A DNA stretch of 64,000 bases, taken from contig NC_134677.1 in the NCBI RefSeq assembly GCF_024713945.1, positions 3,971,001 through 4,035,000 on the forward strand, written 5' to 3'. The notes under the pieces are model-generated. The model was not told the origin of the DNA and did no database searches. It saw nothing but the letters and a program-made list of their open reading frames with translations. Below are positions 53,001-64,000 of this stretch, one piece after another. This DNA comes from Dermatophagoides farinae. Its lineage: Eukaryota; Arthropoda; Arachnida; Sarcoptiformes; Pyroglyphidae. Both the position numbers and the translations under genes were made by a program. Position 1 is the first letter of the stretch. Each line of letters opens with the position of its first letter.

Positions 53001-56000
53001 CACCGCTGCTTCTTTGGGTCAAGTAACGCATCAATTAATGATGGTACAAGTATCATCAGCTGGTGCTGGTCAAGCAACCACCACAACTATCCATCAGATA
53101 AGTAATCCTGTTGCCGGAAATGTCGTTCACCATCCAACAATGGCTGTATCATCCACTTCTACTAAGCAGCAACAACAGCAATCCACCATTGATCAATCTC
53201 AATCAAATGCAGATAATAATGGTACCACTACGCCAACAACGCCATTGGCCAAACCAAAAAAACAACGAAAATCGAGGAAAAAGGCAAATCAGTCAACGGA
53301 AACGACCTTGACCACGGATTGTTCATCCTCGTCTTCGCTGCCATCAACACCAACGACACCATCGAATCAATTTACACCAAGTGGTGGCATTTCTATTTGC
53401 CAACCACCAACTACAGATTTATCGGCTAGGTAAATTCCATGTTTTTCTTTAAAATTATTATTATTTTTAACTCATAATATGGCATAATTTTTAGAATTCA
53501 ATCCAATTCGGGAACAACTTTTCTGACGATACCGGCGAATGCACAGCTAATACAACAACAAAAATTGCAACAACAACAACCGCAAACATCTAATTCTGCC
53601 AATCAATCAACATTAATGTTGAATCAACAAGCATCACAGCAATCGTTGCGTTTTCATCATCAAAAACCAAGATTAATGATGATTGCAACGAATCCCGCTG
53701 CTCATCATCAGATGGTAAATGCTGCTACTGGTGCTAGCGATCAAATGGCTGCTGTATCGTCAGTAACGACGATGGGAAATCCGACTATTGTTTCATCCCC
53801 ATCTGGTGGAACGTTTATCATTGCAAATGTACCAGCCAGTTCATTACAGAATGCAGTAACATCTTCAGCAACAGGTGCATCAATGATGACAGCCGCATCT
53901 CCATCGACAGTTTCACCCGGTGTTCAATTGGGCGGTAATAGGAAACAGATATTTTTGGCAACCAAATCGAATTCATTTCCAGTATCATCAGCTCTATCCG
54001 CTGGTGCTATCGTAAGATTCGCTAATCAGTCACTTGTTAATTCTGGTGGTGGTGCTTCCTCATCATCGTCATCGACTCCAAATTTAGTACCATCGACTTC
54101 ACAGACAGTGAAATTGGTTTCATCATCATCACAGCAAACAATTAATCAGTCAAATCAGAATTTCCAACAGCCTAATCAGCAGCAATCCACGACAACTATC
54201 CAGCAACAACAACAGCTGTTAAATACTGTTTCAGCAGTTGCCAATACATCTCCAAATAAATCTAGTCAACATACGTTGCTGTCAACATCGACAACGCCAA
54301 CGTTGGTTCATCAATCCAACACCATGCAATTAAGTCAATCAATATCCATACCCACTTCTAATACAAACACTAGCAACAACAACAGTTTTTCTGTTAATCA
54401 ACCGACATCAGCTACAATCGCAACAACCATCTCGATAGCTTCGCCGTCGTCATCATCATCACCGATTCGAGCGACAAAATCTCTTCACCAACAATCGGAA
54501 CAGCAATTATTACTTACACCCGTTGTTGCCAGTACGATGGCATCATCATCATCGACATCTGTTGCTAACATCATCCCGCAACAATTTCACAAAACTTTCC
54601 AAGTACAAGCCACCGGCTCTGTATCAAAAAACAATCCATCAAGTTTATTATTGAATAAATTGAGTCAGCGACAACACTCAGCTACTGTAAATCCACCAAT
54701 GTGCACTAAAATTGCATTACCAACTGCTGTTACTGTTTCTTCTTGTGTATCTTCACCTGGCACAATGATGGCAACAAAAGTTCCGTTTCATGCAAAAGTA
54801 TCTGTCACAGCAGATATACCTACAAAATCGGAGGAAAGTGTCTTGGACAATGCTACCTTTGTTGTGAAAAATCAGGAAGTTCCGCTGGTGCTTGTAGATC
54901 AACAAAAATCGGCAGCTGTATCTGCTCCAACCACTACCTTTACTAAGACTACAAGCAGCGACCAATCATCAGCACTTCAACAAAAAACTGAAATGGTTAT
55001 GACTGGAAATAAACAACAATCACAAGTTAATTTCAAACAATCATTATCCAAAATGCTGAGTGGTAACGTCGAAGGCAATGGTGGGAATGAGGAACAGCAA
55101 TCAAGGACTCCACCAGATTCTGTATTTTTGGATGATTCAGGTGTTGGACGAATGTCAGCGGTTAGTGAATCATCGGCACCGATATCGCCCTCATATTTTC
55201 TAGCACCTGCGTCTGCATTCGATAGATCCACAAAAGATCCATTGAATTCCACCATTCAACATGACGATTATACCCGGATTGATTGCAAGTCAACAACGGA
55301 TTCTAAAATTGAAGAAAAAACTAACGTTGATGGTAAAAAAAGCGATGTAATAATAACAACTTCAACTAAAAATAAAGCGGAATCTTCGATGGTGACCACT
55401 ACAGCAGCCATCTTTCCATCATCTACTACAACGACATCAGGATCTACATCTATGATGAAAACTTTAGTCGATACTTCATCCGCAATAAGTTCACAAAGAT
55501 CTAATTCATTCTATGTTATAAAACATGATTATTCACAAGAATTGCCCGATCATATTTTGGATGATGATGAAGAAGATGGTGAGGATGATAGTGATGCTGA
55601 TGATTATGGTTTCTATTCAAGTCGTCCATCACATTTCCTAAGCGGGAGTATCGGTAGTATTGGTGGAGGTGGTGGTAGTAGTAATTCTGCTTCTGTATCC
55701 AAATCATCAATGCCAACAAATGATTTCAATCAAAATAGTAAAAAGAATCTTTCATCAGAATCCGATCAGTTAGAAAAAGCACCAGGGAATGTGGCTAAAA
55801 AATTATCCACTTCTGATTCTTTAACGACAAAATCCATTCAAGAATCAAATCAGGAAGTTATTTCATCTATAAAAACTGATTCACAATTAACAACTAAGCA
55901 GTCATCTTCTGTTGAAGAAAAGCAAGAAGAACAGCAAAAGTGCCAACAGCAAGAATCGGCCATGACGTTGATTATCAATGGTGATATATCTTCGCAAGAA

Positions 56001-59000
56001 TCACCATCAACTAGTATTGATTCTGATATCGAAAAACCATTGATAAAGCAATCAGCTCAGTCACCTGCAGTATCATTATCAACAACGGTTCCATCATCGA
56101 TCGCATCAAAAAGTCATCCACTTGCAACAACCGTTACTAATTTTACAACAAATGAATCATTTCAAACAAAAGATTCGACTAATACCACTTCAAGTGTTGT
56201 ATTGGACGAATTAGATGAACCTAAAGTGTTGAAACCACAAACATCATTGCCATCTTCTTTGAAACCGGAAATTTCTAATTCATCAACATTCACCAAAAAC
56301 CAGCAAATTTCTTCATCTTCCAATAAACATTTGGCTAGTAAATCGACGGCGACGACTGCTAAATTTCGACGCAAAACTTCATCGCCATTATCAGACGTTT
56401 CATCTTCGTTGCTCACTCCAAGTAGCAAAGATTCTACATTGCTCATATCATCGAATTCTAATCTGGAAACAAGCCATGAAGCACCATCACCAAATAAAAA
56501 ACAACAGCCACAGCAGCAACCTGTATTAGTGCATTTTAAACATCCAACATCACAAACACTTTCAACTGGTTCCACGATACAATTGGCAAATACAATGAAT
56601 ACTTTTTTGACTGCCCCTCAAACATCATCCGCAACGAATGCAGACAATAATATTTCGTCCGTTGTACCAACAACAACTGCTACAATGCTGACAACAACTG
56701 TACCGTCATCACCTAATCAAAAGATTCGTGTCGTCTATAATTCGCCATTGTATCGGACTGTTTTACCCACATCAACTGGTGGCCAGCAGCAACAATTTCC
56801 ACAAATTCAATTACTTTCAATTAAACAATCACCATCATCATCAGCAACGCCAACATCATTTAAACTTATATCCAATAAATTACCAATGGTTGGTCAACAA
56901 GGATCATCGCAGCCATTATTGATACCGATGGCTGTATCAAATAATCAAGGTACGGTTTTTTCAGTGAAAGCACCAACATCATCAGCGGCGATTGCAGCAA
57001 CTACTATTGCTCAATCAACAACGACAACGATTGTTACATCAGATTATCTACAGGGAATTAGCAATAATAAACAAATACCATCTGCGGAACAACGGACGCA
57101 ATCAGTTTCCGATGCAATGAATTCATCAAATTTGAAAACTATAGATTCTGAGACATTAAAAAACGAAGAAAGTATTGAAAAGAAATCTGACGATATAATC
57201 AACTCTTCGGATAATTCTGTAGAAAGTACTAAAATGACTGATTCGATTTCGACCGAAGATCCTATTCGTTCAAACGTTAATGAAAAAACCAAAGAATCTG
57301 TTTCAGCCCATCAATCATCTAAGGAGGAACTCGAGTCTAAGTTAACACCAACCCAACAAATTATGGAAACAACCATGATGAAATCAACATTACTACAAAC
57401 CGATAATCCATCAACGACCAACACAAAATTAGCAATTCAACCTCAAACGTCGGTAGCTCGTACAGTGATTATGTTACCCAGCGGTTCGGATTCGATTGCT
57501 GGTTCAAATGTAGTCATTTTGAAAGCGGAAAGTCCACTATTATCTAAAGCCGATAATACAACGACTACAACCACCTCTAATAGCCTTAGTAACAGTCCAC
57601 TAAGACGACAGATATTAATATCAAAACCAGCAACGCTCCATCATCATCATTATACCTCGAATCAAGATTTGACATCCAATACCACCACAACCCAACAACA
57701 AGGTTCTATCTATGCAACTAAATCTTCTACTAATAATAGCAAAACTGTAACAGCAACAAAAACATTGCCTAGTATTCTTCGTCAACGAAAACGAAAAAAT
57801 GATACCTTGTCACAACAACAAGTATTCCACACATCCTCTATATCGACGATCACAATTGATTCTGTAAAATCATCACCCTCTTCTGCTGAACAGACAGCTG
57901 CTGTCACCACGAACGATTGTAGCGTTCTGTTATCATCCGAATCTGATGACCCAGAATCGCATTCTACACCGAACGTTCAACATGGATCTTTGAGTTTCAA
58001 ACAACAAAAATATCAATCTATATTATCTACATCGAAAATGAATGATGATATAGGTATTGATAGTGCAAATGTTTCCGATCAAACAGATTCATCAACACAT
58101 ACTGCAGCCGCAACAAGACCTCTAAAACGGGCAAGAAAAACTAAAATAACAACCATACCACAGCAACACATTGGATCAATGGCCTTACCAACAGTATCAC
58201 CCGTTTATGTCAATTTTGTTACAAATCCATGTTCAGATTTACCAACATCAGAATCTGGTCAAGATGATAAAAATGAAACAGCGCCGACGGTGACCAATTC
58301 TCGAATATTAAGAAATTCGACGACTTTAACTGTACAACCCAACACACAACCAACTCCCAAAACAATCGTCAAACGTGGCCAACGAAATCAGCGGGCCTCA
58401 TCAATACAAATGACAGAATCAACAAATGACTCGATCTCGCTATTCACAACAACTTCAGTGGATACAATAAACGAATCGATTAAATTAAATGAAAAGCCTA
58501 AAAGAGGTAATATCTTAAATTTTCTAATATTTTCATGAAATTAAAATCTTTTCCATCACTTTAGTAGCTGCTGTCGGAAACACAAGTACGACTACAAATC
58601 GACAAACACGATCGAATCGTGGACGAAAGAAACCAACTGAATCATCAACATCAAACCAAACAATGAATAATGCAACAACACTAATTAATTCATCTGATCA
58701 TGTTTCAGAAACATTTGTTACTGATGATACAATAAATGTTGATCAACAACAACCACAATCATTGATCAATCAAAATTTAATTGGTAAAAGTCTTAACTCA
58801 TCATCAACAATGCTCACACATAATAATAGTTCAGCGACCACTTTATCGGTTATCTCTAATAATCCGACAATAACTCATCCGATAAGTGTCATTTCCGTTT
58901 CAAATGTTGGTGAACCTTTGGTTTCATTATTAGATAGCAGTAATAACGTCAATACAGTTGCTGGTAATAATCCTGTAACAAGTGGTGGTAACAATAATTC

Positions 59001-59249
59001 TCTTTTAGTTAAACGATCTCGAAAAACTTTACTTACGGCAGTAACATCCAGTACTACTACCACGATACATCCACGACCATCTTTGAGAAATAGCTCTGCA
59101 TCAGGTATTTGCTTTTTTATCTATGTGAATTTTCTTTTTCTCTTCTATGTGATTTTTAACATCTTTATTTTTTTTTTTATATAGAAACCATATCTCCACC
59201 ACCACCATCGGCAAAACGTCGTCGATTGGCCAAAGATGTTTCCAAATGA
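50083..59249 (+). CDS. NCOA6: Nuclear receptor coactivator 6 (NCOA6/ASC-2) ortholog
   Basis: Model: 50083-50392, 50456-53429, 53495-58506, 58565-59104, 59185-59249; 2966 aa, a very large Ser/Thr/Gln/Asn-rich nuclear protein. NCOA6 is a subunit of the MLL3/4-type H3K4 methyltransferase complex. The N-terminal conserved domain is clear: RLTCEGNLNDTNFPNKL then LIKVTKVEPWNSVRVTLNLS and LRNIGILSVQVDGQQVISL (about 85-165), close to vertebrate KVEPWNSVRVTFNIP...LGILSVQIEG. A first NR box, SSPLLVNLLQND (about residue 884), matches vertebrate SPLLVNLLQSD, and a basic block KPKKQRKSRKKANQ follows as in vertebrates. A second LxxLL, EPLVSLLDSS (58918-58932), sits near the end like vertebrate LSQLLDNSG. 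The C-terminus SAKRRRLAKDVSK recalls vertebrate SKRRKSK. Intervening sequence is low-complexity. Confidence 0.85.
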
Positions 59250-59520
59250 TTTTTGATGAAACCACTTTCAACTTGTAATTTGGTTATTATAAATTTTGAA
59301 AAAATGGACAAATCAAAAGATTTTTTGTATAGATGTTTCTACCTTAAGATATTACCCTTTTTGCAACAATATATATATGTTTACCCTCAATGACCATTCA
59401 ATCATCTGTTTTATATTTTATATAAGAATTTCCATCAATTATTGATTAATTCCCTATACATCCTTATTTTCGTCATAGCTTTAAATTGTATTTTTATCGA
59501 TTGTGTATATAAATATAGAC

Positions 59521-59547
59521 ATTATTATTATTATTATTATTATTATT
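59521..59547. repeat. (ATT)n microsatellite
   Basis: About nine tandem ATT units in the NCOA6 3' UTR. Confidence 0.95.
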
Positions 59548-59978
59548 TGATTGGTGGTTCATTAACACTCACATTTTGAATCTTGTTGTTTGTAAAATCG
59601 CACCACAAAGCATGTTTTGACTAATTTTCAATTCATTTTTTTCAGGATCATTATTTTGCATTCAACACTCATCATTGTTATCATCAGTATATTTTTTTTT
59701 TTTTTTTGTTTTCATGAATTTCATGAATATACATTTGATTGATAATTATTATTAACCACATGCGTTTTTTCTGTATAAATCTATAGATCATCATCATTTT
59801 TATTTATGTGTACAAAATCTATTTATCGAAATGCAGCGAAAATAACAATAGCAAATACCTGAAAGTTTAGACAGAGTTTAAAAACTCTACTAAAACTATA
59901 AACAACAACAATGTTGGAATCTGATGGAAATAGAGCTTTTGAAAACATTTGTAAAATCATGTCCTGAATCGATAATAG

Positions 59979-59992
59979 AATAAAGCTTTATT
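59979..59992. terminator. Palindromic bidirectional poly(A) signal
   Basis: aataaagctttatt is a perfect 14-bp palindrome giving AATAAA on both strands, placed between convergent NCOA6 (+) and the ALDH-like gene (-), about 85 nt past the latter's stop. Confidence 0.6.
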
Positions 59993-60075
59993 TGGATTTT
60001 AGTATAGATTCACTTAATAAAATTGATAGCAATTTAGAAAATATTAGATGAAAAAGTGAATTTAACAGATTACAT

Positions 60076-61951
60076 TCATGTTACAATTTTGTTCATATTG
60101 TACTCTTGTAATGGCATTGTAATCAAACACTGATATCGACAACGAATCCATTTGATTAACGATTGCCATCCACCCTTGTTGGTGAAAAAACATTTATGAT
60201 TGATGAATAGAGATTCGATTCGTCTCTCATCATCAAGAAGTAATAGCAATCCATTATAACGTTTTTCGTTCCTAAGGTCTGACCACCATTTTGTTAGATA
60301 CGATGTGTCGTCAATTTCAATAATTTGTAGAATGCCCCTGGTAATAGGATTTGAATTGAAATGTTGGACTATTGGTTGCCAATCGTTGAATATATTCTTG
60401 GGGACTAATAATGTGAGAACATTTCCATCCAATAGCAAGCTAAAACAGAATATTGATAACATCAATCTGGAAGCATTATCATATTGATACTTAGCACTAT
60501 CAATCTGATTGTCTAAATGAATAATAATATTGCCCAACGGTGCTTTGTAATTTAATTGTATTAGACTTGAAGTATCAGAATCTTCATATTCAAAAAACGA
60601 ATGATTCCATTCTTCAGACGTTGGATGACATTCAATGTTAAATCGTATCAATTCGATTTCTATGCTATCCTCATGAATTGCGTCCAGAGTTTCAACGATC
60701 AATTGTGAGCGATTTTTCAACGTCGACCAACTACGATTTGGGTTATAAACAAATAAAGTTTATGAGAATAAAAATGAATAATGATGATAAATACCTTTTG
60801 TTTAATGTCGTTTTCAAATCGAAATTTGCCGCTTCGGCAAATCTATGATATGATTCTGAGGGAATCAACTCTAATGACCAAGATTGTAATGATTTCTGTA
60901 GGTTGATTGAACAACAGTTAATCGATTTGCGTTGGGTAGTTTGAATTTGTCGCGCTATTTTATATCCTATCCCAATATCTTCAGTAGACCAGATAGAAAC
61001 GAAAGAAGTTCGATATGAAGAACCTTTCAAACGGTTGATCATGTTGATTGATTCATCGACATAACGATAATAATGAAATTCGATTCCCTGGTTATTTTGA
61101 TCGACCCGAATAGCATCAAGATTTAAGCAAGCTTTTGAACCAATTGAAAAAGATTCATTTTCTGCAAACAAAGAATCATTGACAAATTGATTTTTCAATT
61201 TTTGTTCGACAATTGCTTCAATTTTCGGTCGCAACGATTCTTGAGCAAAAACTTTGATGCAAGATAAGTTGCTTACGATGTAAACATCGAACAAATTATC
61301 CAGCGCTGAATGTATATCGGCGGTATCCGTTAGCAAATATGTGCCAATTTGTCCTTGATTTGATATTCTAAAATCAATTAAATGTTTAAAAACGGATGCT
61401 GGGCCGCCACATTCGATGAACATTTCACGTAAAAAAACAATCGGAATCGTGGAATACAAATCTGTGACCAAAAGAATTGGGGTTCCATGGATTATTTCAG
61501 CTAAAACATCATGAAAACAAGCCAAGATCGAGGTTTTGGTGCAATTAATCACCCGATAATGGCACACGTTTGGTAATTTTTGATTAATAGGTTCAGCTTT
61601 TTTTAACATTGCATTCAAAGCTTGTAAACGTCGTTGGAATTTAAATTTATGAATGTTTGAAATTTCAGTCCCCATTGCCAGAGGTTTGAGCTGTGATAAT
61701 TTAGCAATTAATGTTTCAGCAACCCGAATGCGTACTTGAACTTCATAATACCAAGTATCATTCAGATGAATCATTGGATACGTCAATGTGAAATTATTTT
61801 CAATAAAAGAAATTTTATCCAACAACGACTGAGGACTTTGATGAATTTTTATGGTAAACTTATCGATAGAGAGTGTTTCGATCAGGTCATCATCGCCACC
61901 AGAATCACCTTTGATTTCCAAATGATTCAATAGCCAATTTTTCATATCCAT
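60076..61951 (-). CDS. Divergent aldehyde-dehydrogenase-like protein, probably non-catalytic
   Basis: Model on the minus strand: 61951-60795, 60730-60076; 603 aa. The sequence is not strongly familiar. Parts follow the aldehyde dehydrogenase fold in order: a helix like the ALDH N-lobe (about 75-120), a segment resembling the nucleotide-binding 'aaGnavvlKp...pl..l.el...agLP.gv' region (GTPILLVTDLYSTIPIVFLREMFIECGGPASVF in part, about 160-195), a 'DADi..A' like TADIHSALDNLFDVYIVSN, and an 'vlVqesi...f' like KVFAQESLRPKIEAIVEQKL. The catalytic cysteine is not at its expected place (NLSCIKVFAQES has Cys too close to the following strand) and no FTGS- or ELGGK-type motif is present. It may be an ALDH16-like pseudoenzyme. 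Phase-2 intron with good sites. Confidence 0.5.
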
Positions 61952-62533
61952 TTTGTTCGTTCTTTAAAAAATGTTTTCATTTCATATGACAATTAACTCA
62001 ATGTGAATGAATGTCGTACATGATGGAAATTCACTTTTATACATTTTTAAGTTCAAAGTCTACCCTGTACACAGGGGGGGGGTTCAAATGTGTTCGTTTA
62101 ATGCCCTGCCCATAGATGACGAGCATTGAAGTTAATGATAAAATTACTTTTATTTGTGCAGACCAAGATGTATTTATTTCAACATTAAAATGATGATGAT
62201 GATGATAATTGCTATTGAGTATCAATCATAACCATAATCACATAAACTCGCATTGATAAATCGAACTAAAAAAATTATAATTTTGATTTTATTATCTTTG
62301 CTAACAGTTAGTCACTGAGAACGACTACATTGGTCGATGAAATAAAATCCAGGATAAAAATTATATTCAAAAACAGAATGATCCAATTTGTACATAATTC
62401 AAAATATGCGAAAACCAAATTGGTTTCTGTTGATCATTATTTTAGGTTCAAATCTCTTTTAGAATTCTGTATGATAAATATAATTCATCTTGAACTCATT
62501 GATTTTACCCACACTGATAACAATTGATGATAA
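61952..62533. other. Intergenic region
   Basis: About 580 bp between the start of the ALDH-like gene and the 3' end of TENT4, both minus strand. Contains a G9 run near 62082-62090. No gene seen. Confidence 0.55.
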
Positions 62534-64000
62534 TCAAGATGGAAATTTGTCAACAAGACTATTAGAAAATACTGATGATGTCTGTTGAGACTTGTTGCTA
62601 ATATTACCATGATAAATCTGAGTCTTACGAATGGATTGATGATCATTTGAGTTAGAAAATTGACGAATCGTATTCTTTCCAAATGACGAAGACGTAGCCT
62701 TATTTCCAGCAATCATATTTCCATTGGCTAAAGTTTTCATATTTATATCGGAATCGAATGTATTTTTATTAGTATTCGATCCATTCGTGGTGGTCATCAT
62801 TGGAACGTTATTATTCCAATTAGCTCCACTGTTGGAATTGGAATTAGTACTCGAATTACTTGACGTACTACTGCTACTGTTGTAATAATTTGGTCGCCTT
62901 GATGATGATAAATTTGAATTTGTCGTTATATTAGAAAGGCCATTTGTATTGATCGCAACCATTGGATTATTATTTGATGAACTATTATTATTACTGTTAT
63001 TGCTATTATATCTTCTATTTAATAACATTCCAGTTGATGATGAACGGTGTGATGATGTTGAGGGTGGTTGGCGGCTGTGGAATCGTTGTCGCTTGTGATT
63101 GATGTTGAATATAATTCGCATGAGCCAATGGAAGATGATGGTGATGCGGATGATAATGTGGTGATAAGCTAACCGGAACAGGTTGTTGTTGTTGATGTGT
63201 AATTGTCTGTTGTAAAGCAACGGCAGCTGCATGATGCATCGCGTTTGCGTATGGTGATAAAAATGATGTAGATATTGTTGAAAATTGATTCGTTGCAGCT
63301 GATGTCGGAAATGTTAAATGAACTGGCGGTGGCTGAGTGTTCAACAATAATGGCTGAGGTGGTTGCGATTGTTGAATGGAGGCAGCTGCCGTATCGTTAG
63401 CATTTGTGTCCTGGGAAGACGTAATTGTATCTAACTAGGAACAATGAAAAATGATTCATCATCAATAAAATAAAATACACTAGGCATACCATCGAAGGAA
63501 GTGAACTGGATTTCGTTGTATTTGTATCACAGATGACTTCATCACTATCACTTGAGTCTTTATCGAAATCCGTTGAATTTGGATTGCAATTTGACGTCTT
63601 ATTATGATGAGGATGATGATGTCGAGGAGATTTGGTCTGACGATGATGATGATGATGACTGCTATTAGTCAATGATCCTCCCATATATTTGCCACTTGTG
63701 CTATCTAGATTCGTCCCAGAACTTTTTCCACTAGTACCGTCGCTACCACCACCATTTGAACTATCGTCATTATTGGTATTCATATCTGAATATGGCAGTG
63801 GGAATTTTTCAATTATAGAATTTCGATAATCAATTACTTCATCGGTGACACGAACTATACGGCCCAATATTGATTTTGTCTGATCAACAGTTGTTGATAA
63901 TGGACCAACAGCCTGGTGTAGAGTAGTAAATGCATATTCGAACGCTTGTTTAACCATCAAAGCCCCATACGAATTTTTTCCGATATCATTCGATGGATTT
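62534..64000 (-). CDS. TENT4: Non-canonical poly(A) polymerase TENT4 (Trf4/PAPD5-PAPD7), 3' part
   Basis: Partial gene on the minus strand; upstream exons lie beyond 64000. Exons: >64000-63490, 63434-63174, 63091-62534. The first holds the end of the catalytic/PAP-associated region: SNDIGKNSYGALMVKQAFEYAF, then LGRIVRVTDEVIDYR, which match TENT4 enzymes (for example [37 protein letters not shown]). These nuclear enzymes add tails to aberrant RNAs and mRNAs. The nucleotidyl-transferase motifs are outside the window. The remaining ~340 residues are His/Ser/Asn/Gln-rich. The last intron is inferred: donor ccg|gttagc at 63174 and acceptor cacaag at 63092-63097 switch to a long open frame ending SNSLVDKFPS. 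Without that splice the frame ends at a stop near 63015. Confidence 0.85.

Larger units (their letters stand above)
59250..60075. other. Convergent intergenic region, NCOA6 3' UTR
   Basis: Holds the NCOA6 3' UTR, an (ATT)n microsatellite and a poly-T run. No gene seen. Confidence 0.6.

Noticed and set aside
56162-56575. Minus-strand 137-codon open frame inside NCOA6
   Set aside because: Shadow of the Ser/Thr-rich coding strand; Val/Leu/Cys/Asp-rich translation with no independent signal.

Overview
The window looks like nuclear DNA of a small, compact arthropod genome. It is AT-rich (about 70% by eye), most introns are 50-110 nt with GT-AG borders, and coding exons are full of Ser/Thr/Gln/Asn/His tracts. 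The gene set is animal: liprin-alpha, coracle/band 4.1, RapGEF2, TAF2, NCOA6, TENT4. The 5' gene is a short Dscam (sDscam) with tandem 5' cassettes, a layout known from chelicerates, so I infer a chelicerate, most likely an acariform mite. No species can be named from sequence alone.

Layout. 1-5739 (+): 3' part of an sDscam locus, with three Ig1 cassettes (the first cut by the window edge), one dead cassette, and the constant Ig2-Ig3-FNIII1-3-TM-tail exons. 6825-8002 (-): DM4/DM12 family protein. 9975-11485 (-): mitochondrial L-threonine 3-dehydrogenase. 14117-18873 (-): liprin-alpha. 20440-21517: an anomalous intergenic segment with a very GC-rich tandem hairpin array and a perfect 37-bp palindrome. 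21659-23035 (+): dynamin/EHD-like GTPase with C-terminal membrane segments. 26029-31753 (+): RapGEF2/PDZ-GEF. 32238-32662 (-): RpS20, divergent from TAF2 (32979-36969, +). 37130-38640 (+): PDHX (E3-binding protein), starting 160 bp after TAF2 ends. 42800-48083 (+): coracle/band 4.1. 50083-59249 (+): NCOA6-like coactivator. 60076-61951 (-): degenerate aldehyde-dehydrogenase-like protein. 62534->64000 (-): 3' part of TENT4 (Trf4/PAPD5-7).

Most genes are unlinked housekeeping or cell-biology genes, as expected in an animal genome. Themes recur: cell adhesion and synapse or junction scaffolding (sDscam, liprin-alpha, coracle, RapGEF2), transcription and RNA (TAF2, NCOA6, TENT4), and mitochondrial metabolism (TDH, PDHX). 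Exon borders were set by hand from GT/AG sites, reading phase and remembered protein families. Summed exon lengths are divisible by three for every complete multi-exon model given.

The observations I consider most worth checking are the sDscam cassette cluster with its pseudo-cassette and its intron difference between cassettes, the GC-rich hairpin array plus palindrome at 20.4-21.5 kb, the NCOA6 gene with both NR boxes apparently kept, and the shared or nearly overlapping 3' ends of convergent genes.
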